Positions 26,924-34,381 of a stretch of DNA of 64,000 nucleotides are shown here, piece by piece. The stretch comes from Peptococcaceae bacterium BRH_c4a (lineage in GTDB: Bacteria > Bacillota > Desulfotomaculia > Desulfotomaculales > Desulfocucumaceae). The position numbers and the translations under genes are program-made. The stretch spans positions 88,277-152,276 of the forward strand of contig LADN01000070.1 of the NCBI GenBank assembly GCA_000961585.1. The letters are read 5' to 3'. How positions within the stretch are numbered: the first letter of the stretch is position 1; each line of letters starts with the position of its first letter. Under the pieces are notes generated by a model. The model had not been told where the DNA came from, searched no databases, and saw only the letters and a program-made list of their open reading frames with translations.

Positions 26924-27331
26924 GGGAGACACTGAATAACGGAAGGATTATCAGCCATACCCTGGTATTTGCCGCCCTGCTGTGGGTGATCGCCCTTTTG
27001 GCCCTACGGAAGGGCATGTACGGGCCGATGGCGGTTTCCTTCGGATCTTTTGCCCCACCTGGCGCTGGACCAGATGTGGCTAAAGCCGGCAACACTTTTC
27101 TGGCCTTTTTTGGGGTGGGAATTTCCTTACTCCAATAAAGATTTTCTTCTTGGCATCATTCAGAATCTGGATAAGCCCGGGGTATTCATCCCGGAAATAT
27201 TGGGAGGGATGATACTGTTGGTTTTTATTCTGAACCGAAGGCGAAAAGCCATCCTATGGGCGGGCTGGAATCCAGAATCCAGAATAAGCTTGAGTGCCCT
27301 AAATAAGTATTCATCATATCTTGCTGTTTAA
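26920..27331 (+). pseudogene. Frameshifted YdjM/DUF457-like membrane protein remnant
   Basis: Two overlapping frames join into one membrane-bound hydrolase-like sequence: ISHTLVFAALLWVIALLAL and YGPMAVSFGSF in the first frame, then HLALDQMWLKPATLFWPF and a final helix in the second. The switch is at a run of four C (27053-27056); removing one C gives GSFAHLALDQ, the expected family segment. The N-terminus joins the truncated guanylyltransferase directly and the C-terminus ends in a dispersed repeat. It is a decayed fragment unless the extra C is a sequencing error. Confidence 0.6.
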
Positions 27332-27332
27332 A

Positions 27333-27500
27333 TATTCTTTGCACCCTGCAATTGTCTATTTAATATTTCTTTCCATAAATGACCTTTAATTTGTCCCGTT
27401 TCCTTTGATATCTTGGTCCTTTTTAAAATATCGGGCATTTGCGATAATAATTATGATCTGTATTCTTGTACAGCTCAGTTATGAGTATTACAAAATCTAA
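27333..27500 (-). pseudogene. Decayed copy of the toxin gene at 29204-29422
   Basis: This gap aligns with the 3' part of the toxin gene at 29204-29422, including near-identical ATTTAATATTTCTTTCC and GATATCTTGGTCCTTTTTAAA, but with indels. It then passes into the ACAAAATCTAACAACAGGAG leader of the DUF1616 gene. It has no open frame. Confidence 0.7.
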
Positions 27501-27520
27501 CAACAGGAGTGAAGCTATAA

Positions 27521-28360
27521 GTGAGCTTTGCAATTAAGAATGAATTCAAAGTCATTATAGGCCTGTCATTAATCCTGGTACTGTTGATCACCGCCGCTGA
27601 CGTTCACACCCTGAGGGTGGCCCTGGGGCTGCCCTTCGTGTTGTTTTTCCCGGGATACACCCTCATCGCCGCCCTATTCCCCGGACGGGAGGATCTTGAC
27701 GGGATAGAGCGGGTGGCTCTTAGCTTCGGCCTCAGCATCGCAGTGGTGCCACTCATTGGGCTGTTGCTGAACTACACACCGTGGGGCATACGGCTGTATC
27801 CCATCCTCTTTTCCTTGAACCTTTTCGTGCTGGCCATGTCGGTGCTGGGCTGGTACCGGCGGAAGGGGCTGCCGGAGGAAAAGCGGCTGGTGATAGGAAT
27901 AAACATTTCCCTTCCCCAATGGACGGAAATGAAAAAAGTGGACAGGGCACTTTCGGTGCTGCTGGCGGCTTCTATACTGTTTGCCGTTGGAACACTGGCT
28001 TACGTGATTACAACGCCCAAAATTGGGGAGAGATTCACCGAATTTTACATACTGGGACCCGGGGGAAAGGCCGAAGGATACCCAAGGGATCTTAAAGCGG
28101 GACAGGAAGGCAGCGTCATACTGGGGGCGGTCAACCACGAGTACGGCCCGGAAGAATACAGGGTGGAGATTAAGGCCAGAGACTACACCATCGGCGGGCT
28201 AAATCCCATAGCCCTGGACCACGAGGGCAAATTTGAAAACCCGGTAAAATTCATGCTTTTAGAGCCCGGCCAAAATATAAAGGTGAAGTTCCTGCTCTAC
28301 CGTAAGGGAGACTGCGATCCGTACAGGTCTCTCCACCTCTGGGTGAATGTGCTTCCCTGA
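27521..28360 (+). CDS. DUF1616 membrane protein
   Basis: A 279-residue protein with about four N-terminal membrane helices, the conserved LPFVLFFPGYTLIAALFP segment near 35-52, and a C-terminal extracytoplasmic domain of about 110 residues (FYILGPGGKAEGYP, GAVNHEYGPEEYRV, DPYRSLHLWV). This is the DUF1616 family. Its role is unknown, but members often sit in surface-glycan regions. The GTG start at 27521 follows ACAGGAG. A damaged second copy of the C-terminal part lies at 29931. Confidence 0.8.
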   Translation: MSFAIKNEFKVIIGLSLILVLLITAADVHTLRVALGLPFVLFFPGYTLIAALFPGREDLDGIERVALSFGLSIAVVPLIGLLLNYTPWGIRLYPILFSLNLFVLAMSVLGWYRRKGLPEEKRLVIGINISLPQWTEMKKVDRALSVLLAASILFAVGTLAYVITTPKIGERFTEFYILGPGGKAEGYPRDLKAGQEGSVILGAVNHEYGPEEYRVEIKARDYTIGGLNPIALDHEGKFENPVKFMLLEPGQNIKVKFLLYRKGDCDPYRSLHLWVNVLP

Positions 28361-28444
28361 AAAACTGTAATGCTCTTCCGTCAGAATCCAAAATATGACT
28401 TTGAGTCAGGTAGCTATGGCTTTTAGCAGCTGGACACTTCTTCC

Positions 28445-28666
28445 TCAGCGGGCAACCTGATAAATTACGGGGCGATATTTCGGTGGCGGCACGGGCTGAT
28501 GCTCAGCAAGGGCTGCCTCTATCCATGCTGCTTTAGCAATTTGAACCTGTTTCAGCGCTTCTTCGGGACTGCCGCCGAATGCGGAACAGCCGTCCAGGTC
28601 AGGAATATCGGCTATATACCCGCTGTCTTCTTCACTGTAAAAGATATTAATGTGATAATCCATCAT
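28445..28666 (-). CDS. hicB: HicB-family antitoxin
   Basis: A 73-residue protein with the HicB fold signature: YHINIFYSEEDSGYIADIPD and CSAFGGSPEEALKQV. HicB neutralises the HicA RNase and usually represses its own operon. There is no added DNA-binding domain, so this is the short form. The start overlaps the HicA stop by four bases, so the two are co-translated with the toxin gene first. Confidence 0.85.
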   Translation of the reverse strand: MMDYHINIFYSEEDSGYIADIPDLDGCSAFGGSPEEALKQVQIAKAAWIEAALAEHQPVPPPKYRPVIYQVAR

Positions 28667-28887
28667 AAATCATCTCCCATTTTCAGATTATACCATTCAA
28701 TCAGGCGTAAGAATTGACGTATCTGGTATGGTTTAGCCATGCCATCCACCTCTTGCAGGTTGATCAATTCCCGTATTTCCGGATGAAAGAAGATATGATG
28801 ACTCCCGCTGACACGTGATAAACAAAAACCAAATGCCTGCACTAGAGAAACTATTTCAGTGAACCGAATGTTCTTCGATCCATCCAT
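28663..28887 (-). CDS. hicA: HicA-family mRNA interferase toxin
   Basis: A 74-residue protein with the double-stranded-RNA-binding-like HicA core. FTEIVSLVQAFGFCLSRVSGSHH contains the conserved catalytic-type His in SGSHHIF, followed by the characteristic turn and a final helix (YQIRQFLRLIEWY). HicA cleaves mRNA when not bound by HicB, which follows directly. The residue order and pairing make the call secure. Confidence 0.85.
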   Translation of the reverse strand: MDGSKNIRFTEIVSLVQAFGFCLSRVSGSHHIFFHPEIRELINLQEVDGMAKPYQIRQFLRLIEWYNLKMGDDL

Positions 28888-29203
28888 TGCTTTAGTATTT
28901 TTACAAGAATCTCATAGGCTTTTTAAGCCACAGAGAACACAGAGCCGAAAAAGGAAGCCAATTTAATTTAGTTTTCATTTTTCTCTGTGTCCTCTTTCCT
29001 TTCTATCTGAGTTCTGAAAATAGCAGTCAGCAATCAGCGGTCAGATCTCAGCTAGTAGTTATTCATGCCGCCAATGACAAGCGGCACCATCAAAGAATGA
29101 AAAAAGCTTTATTCTATTTGCCTGGAAGAAACGCTTAGAAATTCTGGATTCTGAATTCTGGGTACTGGATTCCGACAGAATAAGGTCTTCAGTATGAGGT
29201 ATT
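28888..29203. other. Intergenic region with repeats
   Basis: No gene is seen. It contains an inverted repeat of CACAGAGAACACAGAG with CTCTGTGTCCTCT about 60 bases apart and ATTCTGGATTCTGAATTCTG at 29141. From 29166 it contains one arm of an inverted repeat whose other arm is near 30713-30745. Confidence 0.5.
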
Positions 29204-29422
29204 TTATATTTTGCTATTGAAATACTCTTTGGCAACCTGCAATTGCCTATTTAATATTTCTTTCCATAAATGACCTTTAATTTGACCCGTTCCTTTTGAT
29301 ATCTTGGTCCTTTTTAAAGTGCCGTCAGACATTTGCTTACGATAATAATAGTGATCGGTATCCTTGTATAGCTCCCAACCGTCGTTTTGGCAAAACCTTT
29401 TTAGCTCCTTCCAGCTAGGCAT
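29204..29422 (-). CDS. HicA-like toxin of a second TA module
   Basis: A 72-residue basic protein: WKELKRFCQNDGWELYKDTD, then HYYYRK and a C-terminal SKGTGQIKGHLWKEIL. The fold pattern (helix, three strands, helix) and the His-Tyr-Tyr position resemble HicA-type toxins although the sequence is distinct from the HicA at 28663. It overlaps the upstream antitoxin-like gene by eight bases. A decayed copy lies at 27333-27500. Assignment as a toxin rests on size, pattern and pairing. Confidence 0.6.
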   Translation of the reverse strand: MPSWKELKRFCQNDGWELYKDTDHYYYRKQMSDGTLKRTKISKGTGQIKGHLWKEILNRQLQVAKEYFNSKI

Positions 29423-29834
29423 CTATTAAACTAACGACCCCGCTAATATCATTCTGTATCAGAACTTTAAGAACATAAGGAAAGTGCGGCTGACGGTTAA
29501 GGGAATTGTAATAAAGCTGGAAATCCTTGAAATACTCATTGGCATACTCAACAAGTTCTTCAGCCAGTGCTTTTTTAGCCGATGTCTCGTCCTTTTCATT
29601 TACAACCAGGTCGAAATTGTCAAGAGTTGCCGTGACTGAACCATCCCCTTCGGTAACAAATCTGGCCTTAAATGTTCTATCTTTCAGTAATGCCATGGCA
29701 TGATTTATTGACAGAGACAAAAAGCAGTCCCGATTTCGCTTTACTACCCCGGGTTTTTCATGAACAACCGTATCAATAAATTTGCCCCATTCCCTGCGGA
29801 CATCAGTAGCATTCAGGATTCCCTGCATAAGCAT
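29415..29834 (-). CDS. Phd/YefM-like antitoxin of a second TA module
   Basis: A 139-residue protein. The N-terminus ILNATDVRREWGKFIDTVVH reads like the Phd/YefM DNA-binding antitoxin fold, and the C-terminal half is helical and acidic (AKKALAEELVEYANEYFKDF), fitting a toxin-binding segment. It is the first gene of the pair and starts near 29834 with CATTATA-rich sequence upstream that could hold the promoter. The partner toxin overlaps its end. Confidence 0.6.
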   Translation of the reverse strand: MLMQGILNATDVRREWGKFIDTVVHEKPGVVKRNRDCFLSLSINHAMALLKDRTFKARFVTEGDGSVTATLDNFDLVVNEKDETSAKKALAEELVEYANEYFKDFQLYYNSLNRQPHFPYVLKVLIQNDISGVVSLIDA

Positions 29835-29930
29835 ACACCTCCACCTCCATTATATATAATAATCATAGTGTACGCAATGTACACTGTGATTATTACAAAA
29901 TCTTAAGCAACAATGGAGTGAAAGGCAATA

Positions 29931-30150
29931 TTGGGAGCGGTCAACCACGAGTACGGCCCGGGAGAATACAGGGTGGAAAGTAAGGCCGACTATACCATCG
30001 GCGCTTTAAATCCCATAGCCCTGGACCACGAGGGAAAGTTTGATAAACCGGTAAAATTCTCGCTATTAGAGCCCGGCCAAAATATAAAGGTGGAGTTCCT
30101 GCTCTACCGTAAGGGTGACGGCGATCCGTACAGGTCTCTCCACCTACCTA
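29931..30150 (+). pseudogene. Truncated duplicate of the DUF1616 gene
   Basis: The frame GAVNHEYGPGEYRV to DPYRSLHLP repeats residues of the DUF1616 C-terminal domain at 28119-28345 with few changes. The leader ACAAAATCTTAAGCAACAATGGAG just before it matches the leader of the DUF1616 gene. About 600 bases of the 5' coding region are therefore missing by internal deletion. Without signal or membrane helices the product would not reach the surface. Confidence 0.8.
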
Positions 30151-30185
30151 TTACCTATTACCTCTGTCAACAAAATCATGGCATG

Positions 30186-30659
30186 TTATTTTGCCAACGC
30201 TTCCAGCCTGGTAACTCTGGTCATCAGGTATCCGGTGTCTGACGCCACAACATCCAGCTTGCTTTCAATCCGCTCAAGCCGGTCATTCCGGACTTCCCTG
30301 TCATCAAAGAGGGCCTTTATCTTGTCAATGACTTCGCTTTCCATTCGAGATTCGAGTCTCAGTTGCCCTTTCTCCACGGAAGCAAGGCGGGAATCCATGC
30401 TTTCAAACCTGGTCTCCACCTCTTTTTGGAATGACTCCAGGCGGGTCTCAATTCCCGATTGCCCTTTTTCAACGGACTCCAGGCGGGAATCCATGCTTTC
30501 AAACCTGGTCTCTACCTCTTTTTGGAATGACTCCAGACGGGTCTCAATTCCCGCCTGCCCTTTTTCAACGAACTCCAAGCGATTATCTACGCTGTCGATT
30601 TTGACTGCCAGCGACTGTAGCTGCTGCAGCACCAATTCCTGAAATTTAATGGTATCCAT
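30186..30659 (-). CDS. Repeat-built coiled-coil protein
   Basis: A 157-residue protein that is almost wholly helical with heptad-like spacing. A unit of 32 residues (96 bases) containing VEKGQxGIETRLESF and QKEVETRFESMDSRLE is repeated at least twice with near-identical DNA at 30391 and 30487, so the array is recent. The N-terminus (FQELVLQQLQSLAVKIDS) and C-terminus (DTGYLMTRVTRLEAL) are unique. It has no signal peptide or enzyme motif. The function is unknown; scaffolding or a decoy of a larger complex cannot be told apart. Confidence 0.7.
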   Translation of the reverse strand: MDTIKFQELVLQQLQSLAVKIDSVDNRLEFVEKGQAGIETRLESFQKEVETRFESMDSRLESVEKGQSGIETRLESFQKEVETRFESMDSRLASVEKGQLRLESRMESEVIDKIKALFDDREVRNDRLERIESKLDVVASDTGYLMTRVTRLEALAK

Positions 30660-30730
30660 ACAAATTTACCTCTAAAATTTGGTTATTATACCAATTAATT
30701 ATATCAGAAAAACACCTCATACTGAAGACT

Positions 30731-31306
30731 TTATTCTGTTGAAATCCATAATCCGGAATCTGTAAGTTTATGTTCTATCCCATTCCCCCATCCGTTTAAA
30801 AAGGCTACTTCATTCAAGGGCTTCCTGGGGCGAGGCTTGGGCTGATATGAAGGGTAGCCCAGGGGTGTGACAGCCACAACCCTTATATTTTCCGGTATGT
30901 TGAAATATTTCCTGATCAGCTCTTCATTTAGCATCCCGGCAACACAGCAGGTTCCCAGACCCTTTTCTATGGCTGCCAGCATCAGATTCTCCATGGCGCA
31001 AGCCACATCCACCATGTAATACTCCTTGCCGTCATAACTGCCTGACTGGGTGGGGTCACCACACAGCACTAAACTTACCGGGGCCTGCATAAAGGCGTTT
31101 CTTGCAGGGTTTGTCTCATAGGTGCAGTCGGCCAGGAGATTCTTATTCTCACCGGTAAGCACCAGGAAGTACCAGCCCTGTTTATTATGCCAGGAGGGCG
31201 CCATTCTTGCGGCCTCCAACACCTGTTGAACCAAATCCCATGGGACAGGATCCTCCTTAAAACGCCTGAAACTCTTTCTTTCCCTGATTGCTTCCAATAC
31301 ATCCAT
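30731..31306 (-). CDS. Nitroreductase family protein
   Basis: A 191-residue FMN-dependent oxidoreductase. The N-terminal RERKSFRRFKEDPV segment binds FMN phosphate. APSWHNKQGWYFLVL, AMENLMLAAIEKGLGTC and a Pro-rich GYPSYQPKPRPRK end also match the family. Members reduce nitro compounds, quinones or flavins. The last residues (LTDSGLWISTE) are encoded by a dispersed short repeat, so the C-terminus may have been rewritten. A T-box-like leader lies 115 bases upstream on the same strand. Confidence 0.85.
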   Translation of the reverse strand: MDVLEAIRERKSFRRFKEDPVPWDLVQQVLEAARMAPSWHNKQGWYFLVLTGENKNLLADCTYETNPARNAFMQAPVSLVLCGDPTQSGSYDGKEYYMVDVACAMENLMLAAIEKGLGTCCVAGMLNEELIRKYFNIPENIRVVAVTPLGYPSYQPKPRPRKPLNEVAFLNGWGNGIEHKLTDSGLWISTE

Positions 31307-31419
31307 TTAACAATCCCCTTTCGTTAAATTATGAATTTTGGCTTCCGGATTCCGACGGGAGAGTATTACATTTTTTTCACCAATACCCTCTCCAGCATTT
31401 TGACTATAATAGATATTCA

Positions 31420-31545
31420 AGGAAAAAAAACAGGTGTCCTGCAACAAGAGAAAATAACCGCCTTGCCGGCGGTGCCACCTAAGGAAAGGGGACACACCTC
31501 TCCAGTGTGATTGCCTCCGGGGGTCGGAGGAATGTCCCCGATGCA
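31420..31545 (-). promoter_or_regulatory. T-box-like leader, possibly orphan
   Basis: Leftward, AGGTGGCACCGCC (31469-31481) matches the T-box core AGGGTGGNACCGCG except for one missing G. A complementary GGCGG comes next, then CAGGACACCTG and eight T, a terminator that can pair with the T-box. Upstream lie two hairpins inside a GGGGACA/TGTCCCC stem. A complete stem I with specifier loop was not recognised. The next gene leftward is the nitroreductase, not an aminoacyl-tRNA synthetase or amino-acid gene. Confidence 0.4.
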
Positions 31546-31664
31546 TAGACGGCGGAATACAGGAGACAGACATAATGGAAGGGCCAGCCACTCAATTAGC
31601 GATGCGCGGTTTATACTAAGCAGTTGAAAATGCCTCCAGATTTATTAAGGGAATAAAGCTATTC

Positions 31665-31752
31665 CTATTTTTTAAGCCTTTGCGAGTTTTGCTAAAAGCA
31701 AATACGTAAGGGCTTTTTGCTTATAGCGCATGATATGTGCGTATGAAAAAAA
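31665..31752. repeat. Structured repeat element, copy 1
   Basis: About 85 bases that recur almost unchanged as the reverse complement at 63338-63425. The outer arms AAGCCTTTGCG / CGTAAGGGCTT and the inner palindrome TTTGCTAAAAGCAAA fold into a long hairpin. A second hairpin, GCGCATGATATGTGC, follows. There is no open frame. Confidence 0.75.
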
Positions 31753-31877
31753 AGGTGTTCGGATTTTTAAGTATTAACAAAACTTCTTAATAAGTTGTCA
31801 TTTTCACGACAAGTTGAAAGGTTATAGCTTTATAATCTAGAATGTAGGTTGTTATCAATAATTAGGAGGTGTACCTT

Positions 31878-32099
31878 GTGAAAACTATTAAGATTTACGT
31901 TAATGATAATACGGGAGCCAGATGAAGCCGCCTTTGCGAACTGGCCAGGCTGGTCAAAGAAAAACACCCTTCCGTGATTGTTGAGGTAATATCAGGAAAA
32001 CAACCGTCTGGACCACAGCCCCCCAATATTGAAATAAACAACAAATTATACAACTGGGACATCAGCCTTAAGGAAGTCGAGGATATCTTATTTAAATAA
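31878..32099 (+). CDS. Candidate selenoprotein, thioredoxin-like, in-frame TGA
   Basis: A frame of 73 codons plus TAA starts at GTG 31878 after AGGAGGTG and contains one in-frame TGA at 31923-31925 (codon 16). Around it the product reads MKTIKIYVNDNTGAR-U-SRLCELARLVKEKHP, then VIVEVI and INNKLYNWDIS. A strand, a turn with the TGA residue at the start of a helix, Cys20 four residues on (UxxxC), then a second strand is the thioredoxin/glutaredoxin layout, with Sec where the redox residue belongs. Directly after the TGA, CTTTG (31932-31936) and CAAAG (31955-31959) close a hairpin with a CUGG/CUGG upper stem and a CCAGG loop that could act as SECIS. No Sec machinery lies in the window. The alternative is a nonsense-mutated small gene. 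Confidence 0.6.
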
Positions 32100-32214
32100 A
32101 ATCTACCCTATAAATAGTATGGACTTTAGCTAATTGATAAGCCATTTTTTAAATATTTTTGCTGCCATAACATTATCAAAATGTCCAAAAAGATATGCTA
32201 TTTTTGTGCCTTTT

Positions 32215-32252
32215 GACAGTCGGAATGACACGATTGTCGAGGGGCCTTTTTT
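32215..32252 (+). terminator. Candidate terminator after the small TGA-containing gene
   Basis: GACAGTCG (32215) pairs with CGATTGTC (32231) apart from one mismatch and is followed by GAGGGGCC and six T. It lies about 115 bases after the TAA of the upstream gene. Confidence 0.4.
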
Positions 32253-32350
32253 ATTTACCGACTAATAAATTCAAGAGACACAAAAGCCCAACCGGTAACC
32301 CCGGCGGGGACAAATAACAAACAGAATTAAAGCGGGAATCGGTTAGGAAT

Positions 32351-32647
32351 TTAATGGGTACGGGTGACGTACCTGTTGATCCTGTTCGAGTGATCTTCAT
32401 CGAGGTGCATGAACCAGCCCCGGCTCTCTAAAAAGCTTAATGCTTTTTTGAAAAGTTTCATGCTTATGGGATTTTCGCTTATTAATGGCCAAAAGACCCG
32501 GATTGCGATGATGTACTCCCGTACACCCACGTCATTTTGGCTTATTAGGTGCTTCCTCAGCTTCATCTCCATTATGACAATAAAATTTACCTTGTCCCGG
32601 TCATTCATAGTTAAGTCATTTTTATTTAAGAATTGTTCTGCTGTCAT
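32351..32647 (-). CDS. Small hypothetical protein
   Basis: A 98-residue, mostly helical, charged protein without signal peptide or cysteines. It begins at ATG 32647 after an excellent AAGGAGGGG site, which supports real translation. No family is recognised. It stands alone between the candidate selenoprotein and the PhoH gene. Confidence 0.6.
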   Translation of the reverse strand: MTAEQFLNKNDLTMNDRDKVNFIVIMEMKLRKHLISQNDVGVREYIIAIRVFWPLISENPISMKLFKKALSFLESRGWFMHLDEDHSNRINRYVTRTH

Positions 32648-32938
32648 ATAAAAGTCCCCTCCTTTTTTGGTTGCTTAGGCTCTCAGATGCGGTTAACCTT
32701 ATCAATTATGTTATAATTTTGGTGTGTAAAAACAAAACGCAATAGTTGCCGCAGAGTAAAATACTCCCGAGAAATTTAAAATGTCATATATAATTAAACC
32801 ATGAATATATAAATGTTGCAACTTTTAACCTGGGGAAAAGATCTGGATCAGATTTTAAGCAGACTAGGCCCCAAAAATGGTAAATAACATCTCCAGTTTG
32901 TATTCTCAGCCAGTAAAGCGGTTTATTATCCATTTTAT

Positions 32939-34261
32939 TTACGGTAGCAGTTCTACCCCCAGGCCGGCCAGTATGCTTCTTTCACTCTTGCGCAGAGATA
33001 TGTGCGCATATATTTCCTGGCCTCTGAATCTGTCGATGACTGTAACAAGGCCGTTGTTGTACGCCGTAAGCCTGCAGTTGTCAATCTGCTGGATATCACC
33101 TGTCACCACAATTTTTGTTCCCCTGCCTGCCCTGGTGATAATGGTCTTAATGTTTTCCTTGGTGAGATTTTGGGCTTCGTCCACTAAAATCCACTGGTTG
33201 GGTATAGACCTCCCCCTTATGTACGTCAGCGCCTCAAGCTCTACAAATCCCTCTTCGAGAAATCTTTCCACTTTTTCAACCGGGGTGGATTTATCATCGT
33301 ATTTACCGGTGGAAAAATTCCTTACCAGGTACTGCAGATTGTCAAACACAGCCCCCATCCAGGCGCTTATTTTTTCGTGCTTTGTTCCGGGAAGCGCCCC
33401 TATGTCCCTCCCGTGCGGTATTAACTCTCTGGTTACCACCAGCTTGTCATAACGCCTTAGATTTACCACCTGCTGCAACCCTGCGGCCAGGGCCAGCAAG
33501 GTCTTGCCCGTTCCGGCCGGTCCCAGGACACTGACCAGGTGTATATCCGGGTCTAATAGAGCATCCATTAAAAAAACCTGCTCTTCGTTATCCTCGGCAG
33601 GCGATATTCCAAAAGCGTGGGTTTCCTTTTTGATGAGGCGAACAATGCCGTCGCCATTGTTTATGCGATACCGGCCATAGTGTTCTCCCCCGGCGGAGTC
33701 CCTCAAAATAAGGTACTGATTGGCCGTATATTGTTTTCCGGGGATGAACCATCCTTTTTCATATAAATTCTGCACCTCTTTGTCGGTGATATCCAGCCTG
33801 TCCCAGCCTCTGTAGAGCCTGTCGATATCCACCTTCTCCACCACGTAGTTCTCGGCAGGTATCCCCAGTGCGTCTGCCATTATCCTCACACATATATCCT
33901 GGGTGACCAGGGATACTTCTTCCGACTTCTGAAGTCCCTTGGTTATGGCCAGCATGCGGGTGTCGGTATGGTTTTTAACCAGAAACTCGGGCAGATCCAC
34001 ATTCACATGGTTGACTTCAACTGTTATGATGTGGCCGGAGGGCAGCCTGACTCCCTTGTGCAGGTCGGGACGAAGCGAGTCAAGAAATCTTATGGCCTGC
34101 CTTGCGCAAAATCCAGGTGAGTCCTCCAGTCCCTTGAATTGATCAAGTTCGTTGACAACCGCCAGAGGGATTACAATTTTACACGGGCTTATTGATGAAA
34201 GTATTTGATCCACGGGTCTGTCCAGAAGAACGTTGGTATCCAGAACTTTTGTCTTCAACAA
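32939..34261 (-). CDS. PIN domain-PhoH family ATPase
   Basis: A 440-residue fusion. Residues about 1-140 form a PIN nuclease domain (LDTNVLLDRP, VVNELDQFKG, with the acidic residues of the metal site), and residues about 220-430 are a PhoH ATPase with Walker A GPAGTGKT at 247-254 and Walker B ILVDEAQN. This is the YlaK/PhoH2-type arrangement, linked to RNA unwinding and cleavage. The Walker and PIN residues all appear intact. It is monocistronic or follows the lipid cluster at a distance; the 120-base gap before it is free of genes. Confidence 0.9.
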   Translation of the reverse strand: MLKTKVLDTNVLLDRPVDQILSSISPCKIVIPLAVVNELDQFKGLEDSPGFCARQAIRFLDSLRPDLHKGVRLPSGHIITVEVNHVNVDLPEFLVKNHTDTRMLAITKGLQKSEEVSLVTQDICVRIMADALGIPAENYVVEKVDIDRLYRGWDRLDITDKEVQNLYEKGWFIPGKQYTANQYLILRDSAGGEHYGRYRINNGDGIVRLIKKETHAFGISPAEDNEEQVFLMDALLDPDIHLVSVLGPAGTGKTLLALAAGLQQVVNLRRYDKLVVTRELIPHGRDIGALPGTKHEKISAWMGAVFDNLQYLVRNFSTGKYDDKSTPVEKVERFLEEGFVELEALTYIRGRSIPNQWILVDEAQNLTKENIKTIITRAGRGTKIVVTGDIQQIDNCRLTAYNNGLVTVIDRFRGQEIYAHISLRKSERSILAGLGVELLP

Positions 34262-34381
34262 TATTCCCCCTGCTCTTTACTAATACTTTTTATTATCATG
34301 TTTATTAATATCCACTGAGGCATTCAGCGCCTGTTCAGGTTTTATCCCTGCCTTTAGGGCAACCTCCAGGGCCTCTCCAAT

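Larger units (their letters stand above)
29166..30745. repeat. Segment flanked by a ~38-base inverted repeat
   Basis: The left arm (29166-29205, with CAGAATAAGGTCTTCAGTAT) and right arm (30713-30745, reverse complement with CAGAATAAAGTCTTCAGTAT) differ by only a few bases. Between them lie the second TA module, the DUF1616 fragment and the coiled-coil gene. Both arms abut members of the GGATTCCG-type repeat family. No transposase is present. Confidence 0.55.

Noticed and set aside
30374..30566. Tandem repeats that might be a CRISPR array
   Set aside because: The 96-base unit stays in frame and codes a coiled coil; there are no spacers or cas genes.
26288..31860. Insertion sequence in the scrambled region
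   Set aside because: Repeats and deletions are plentiful but no transposase frame or fragment was recognised.
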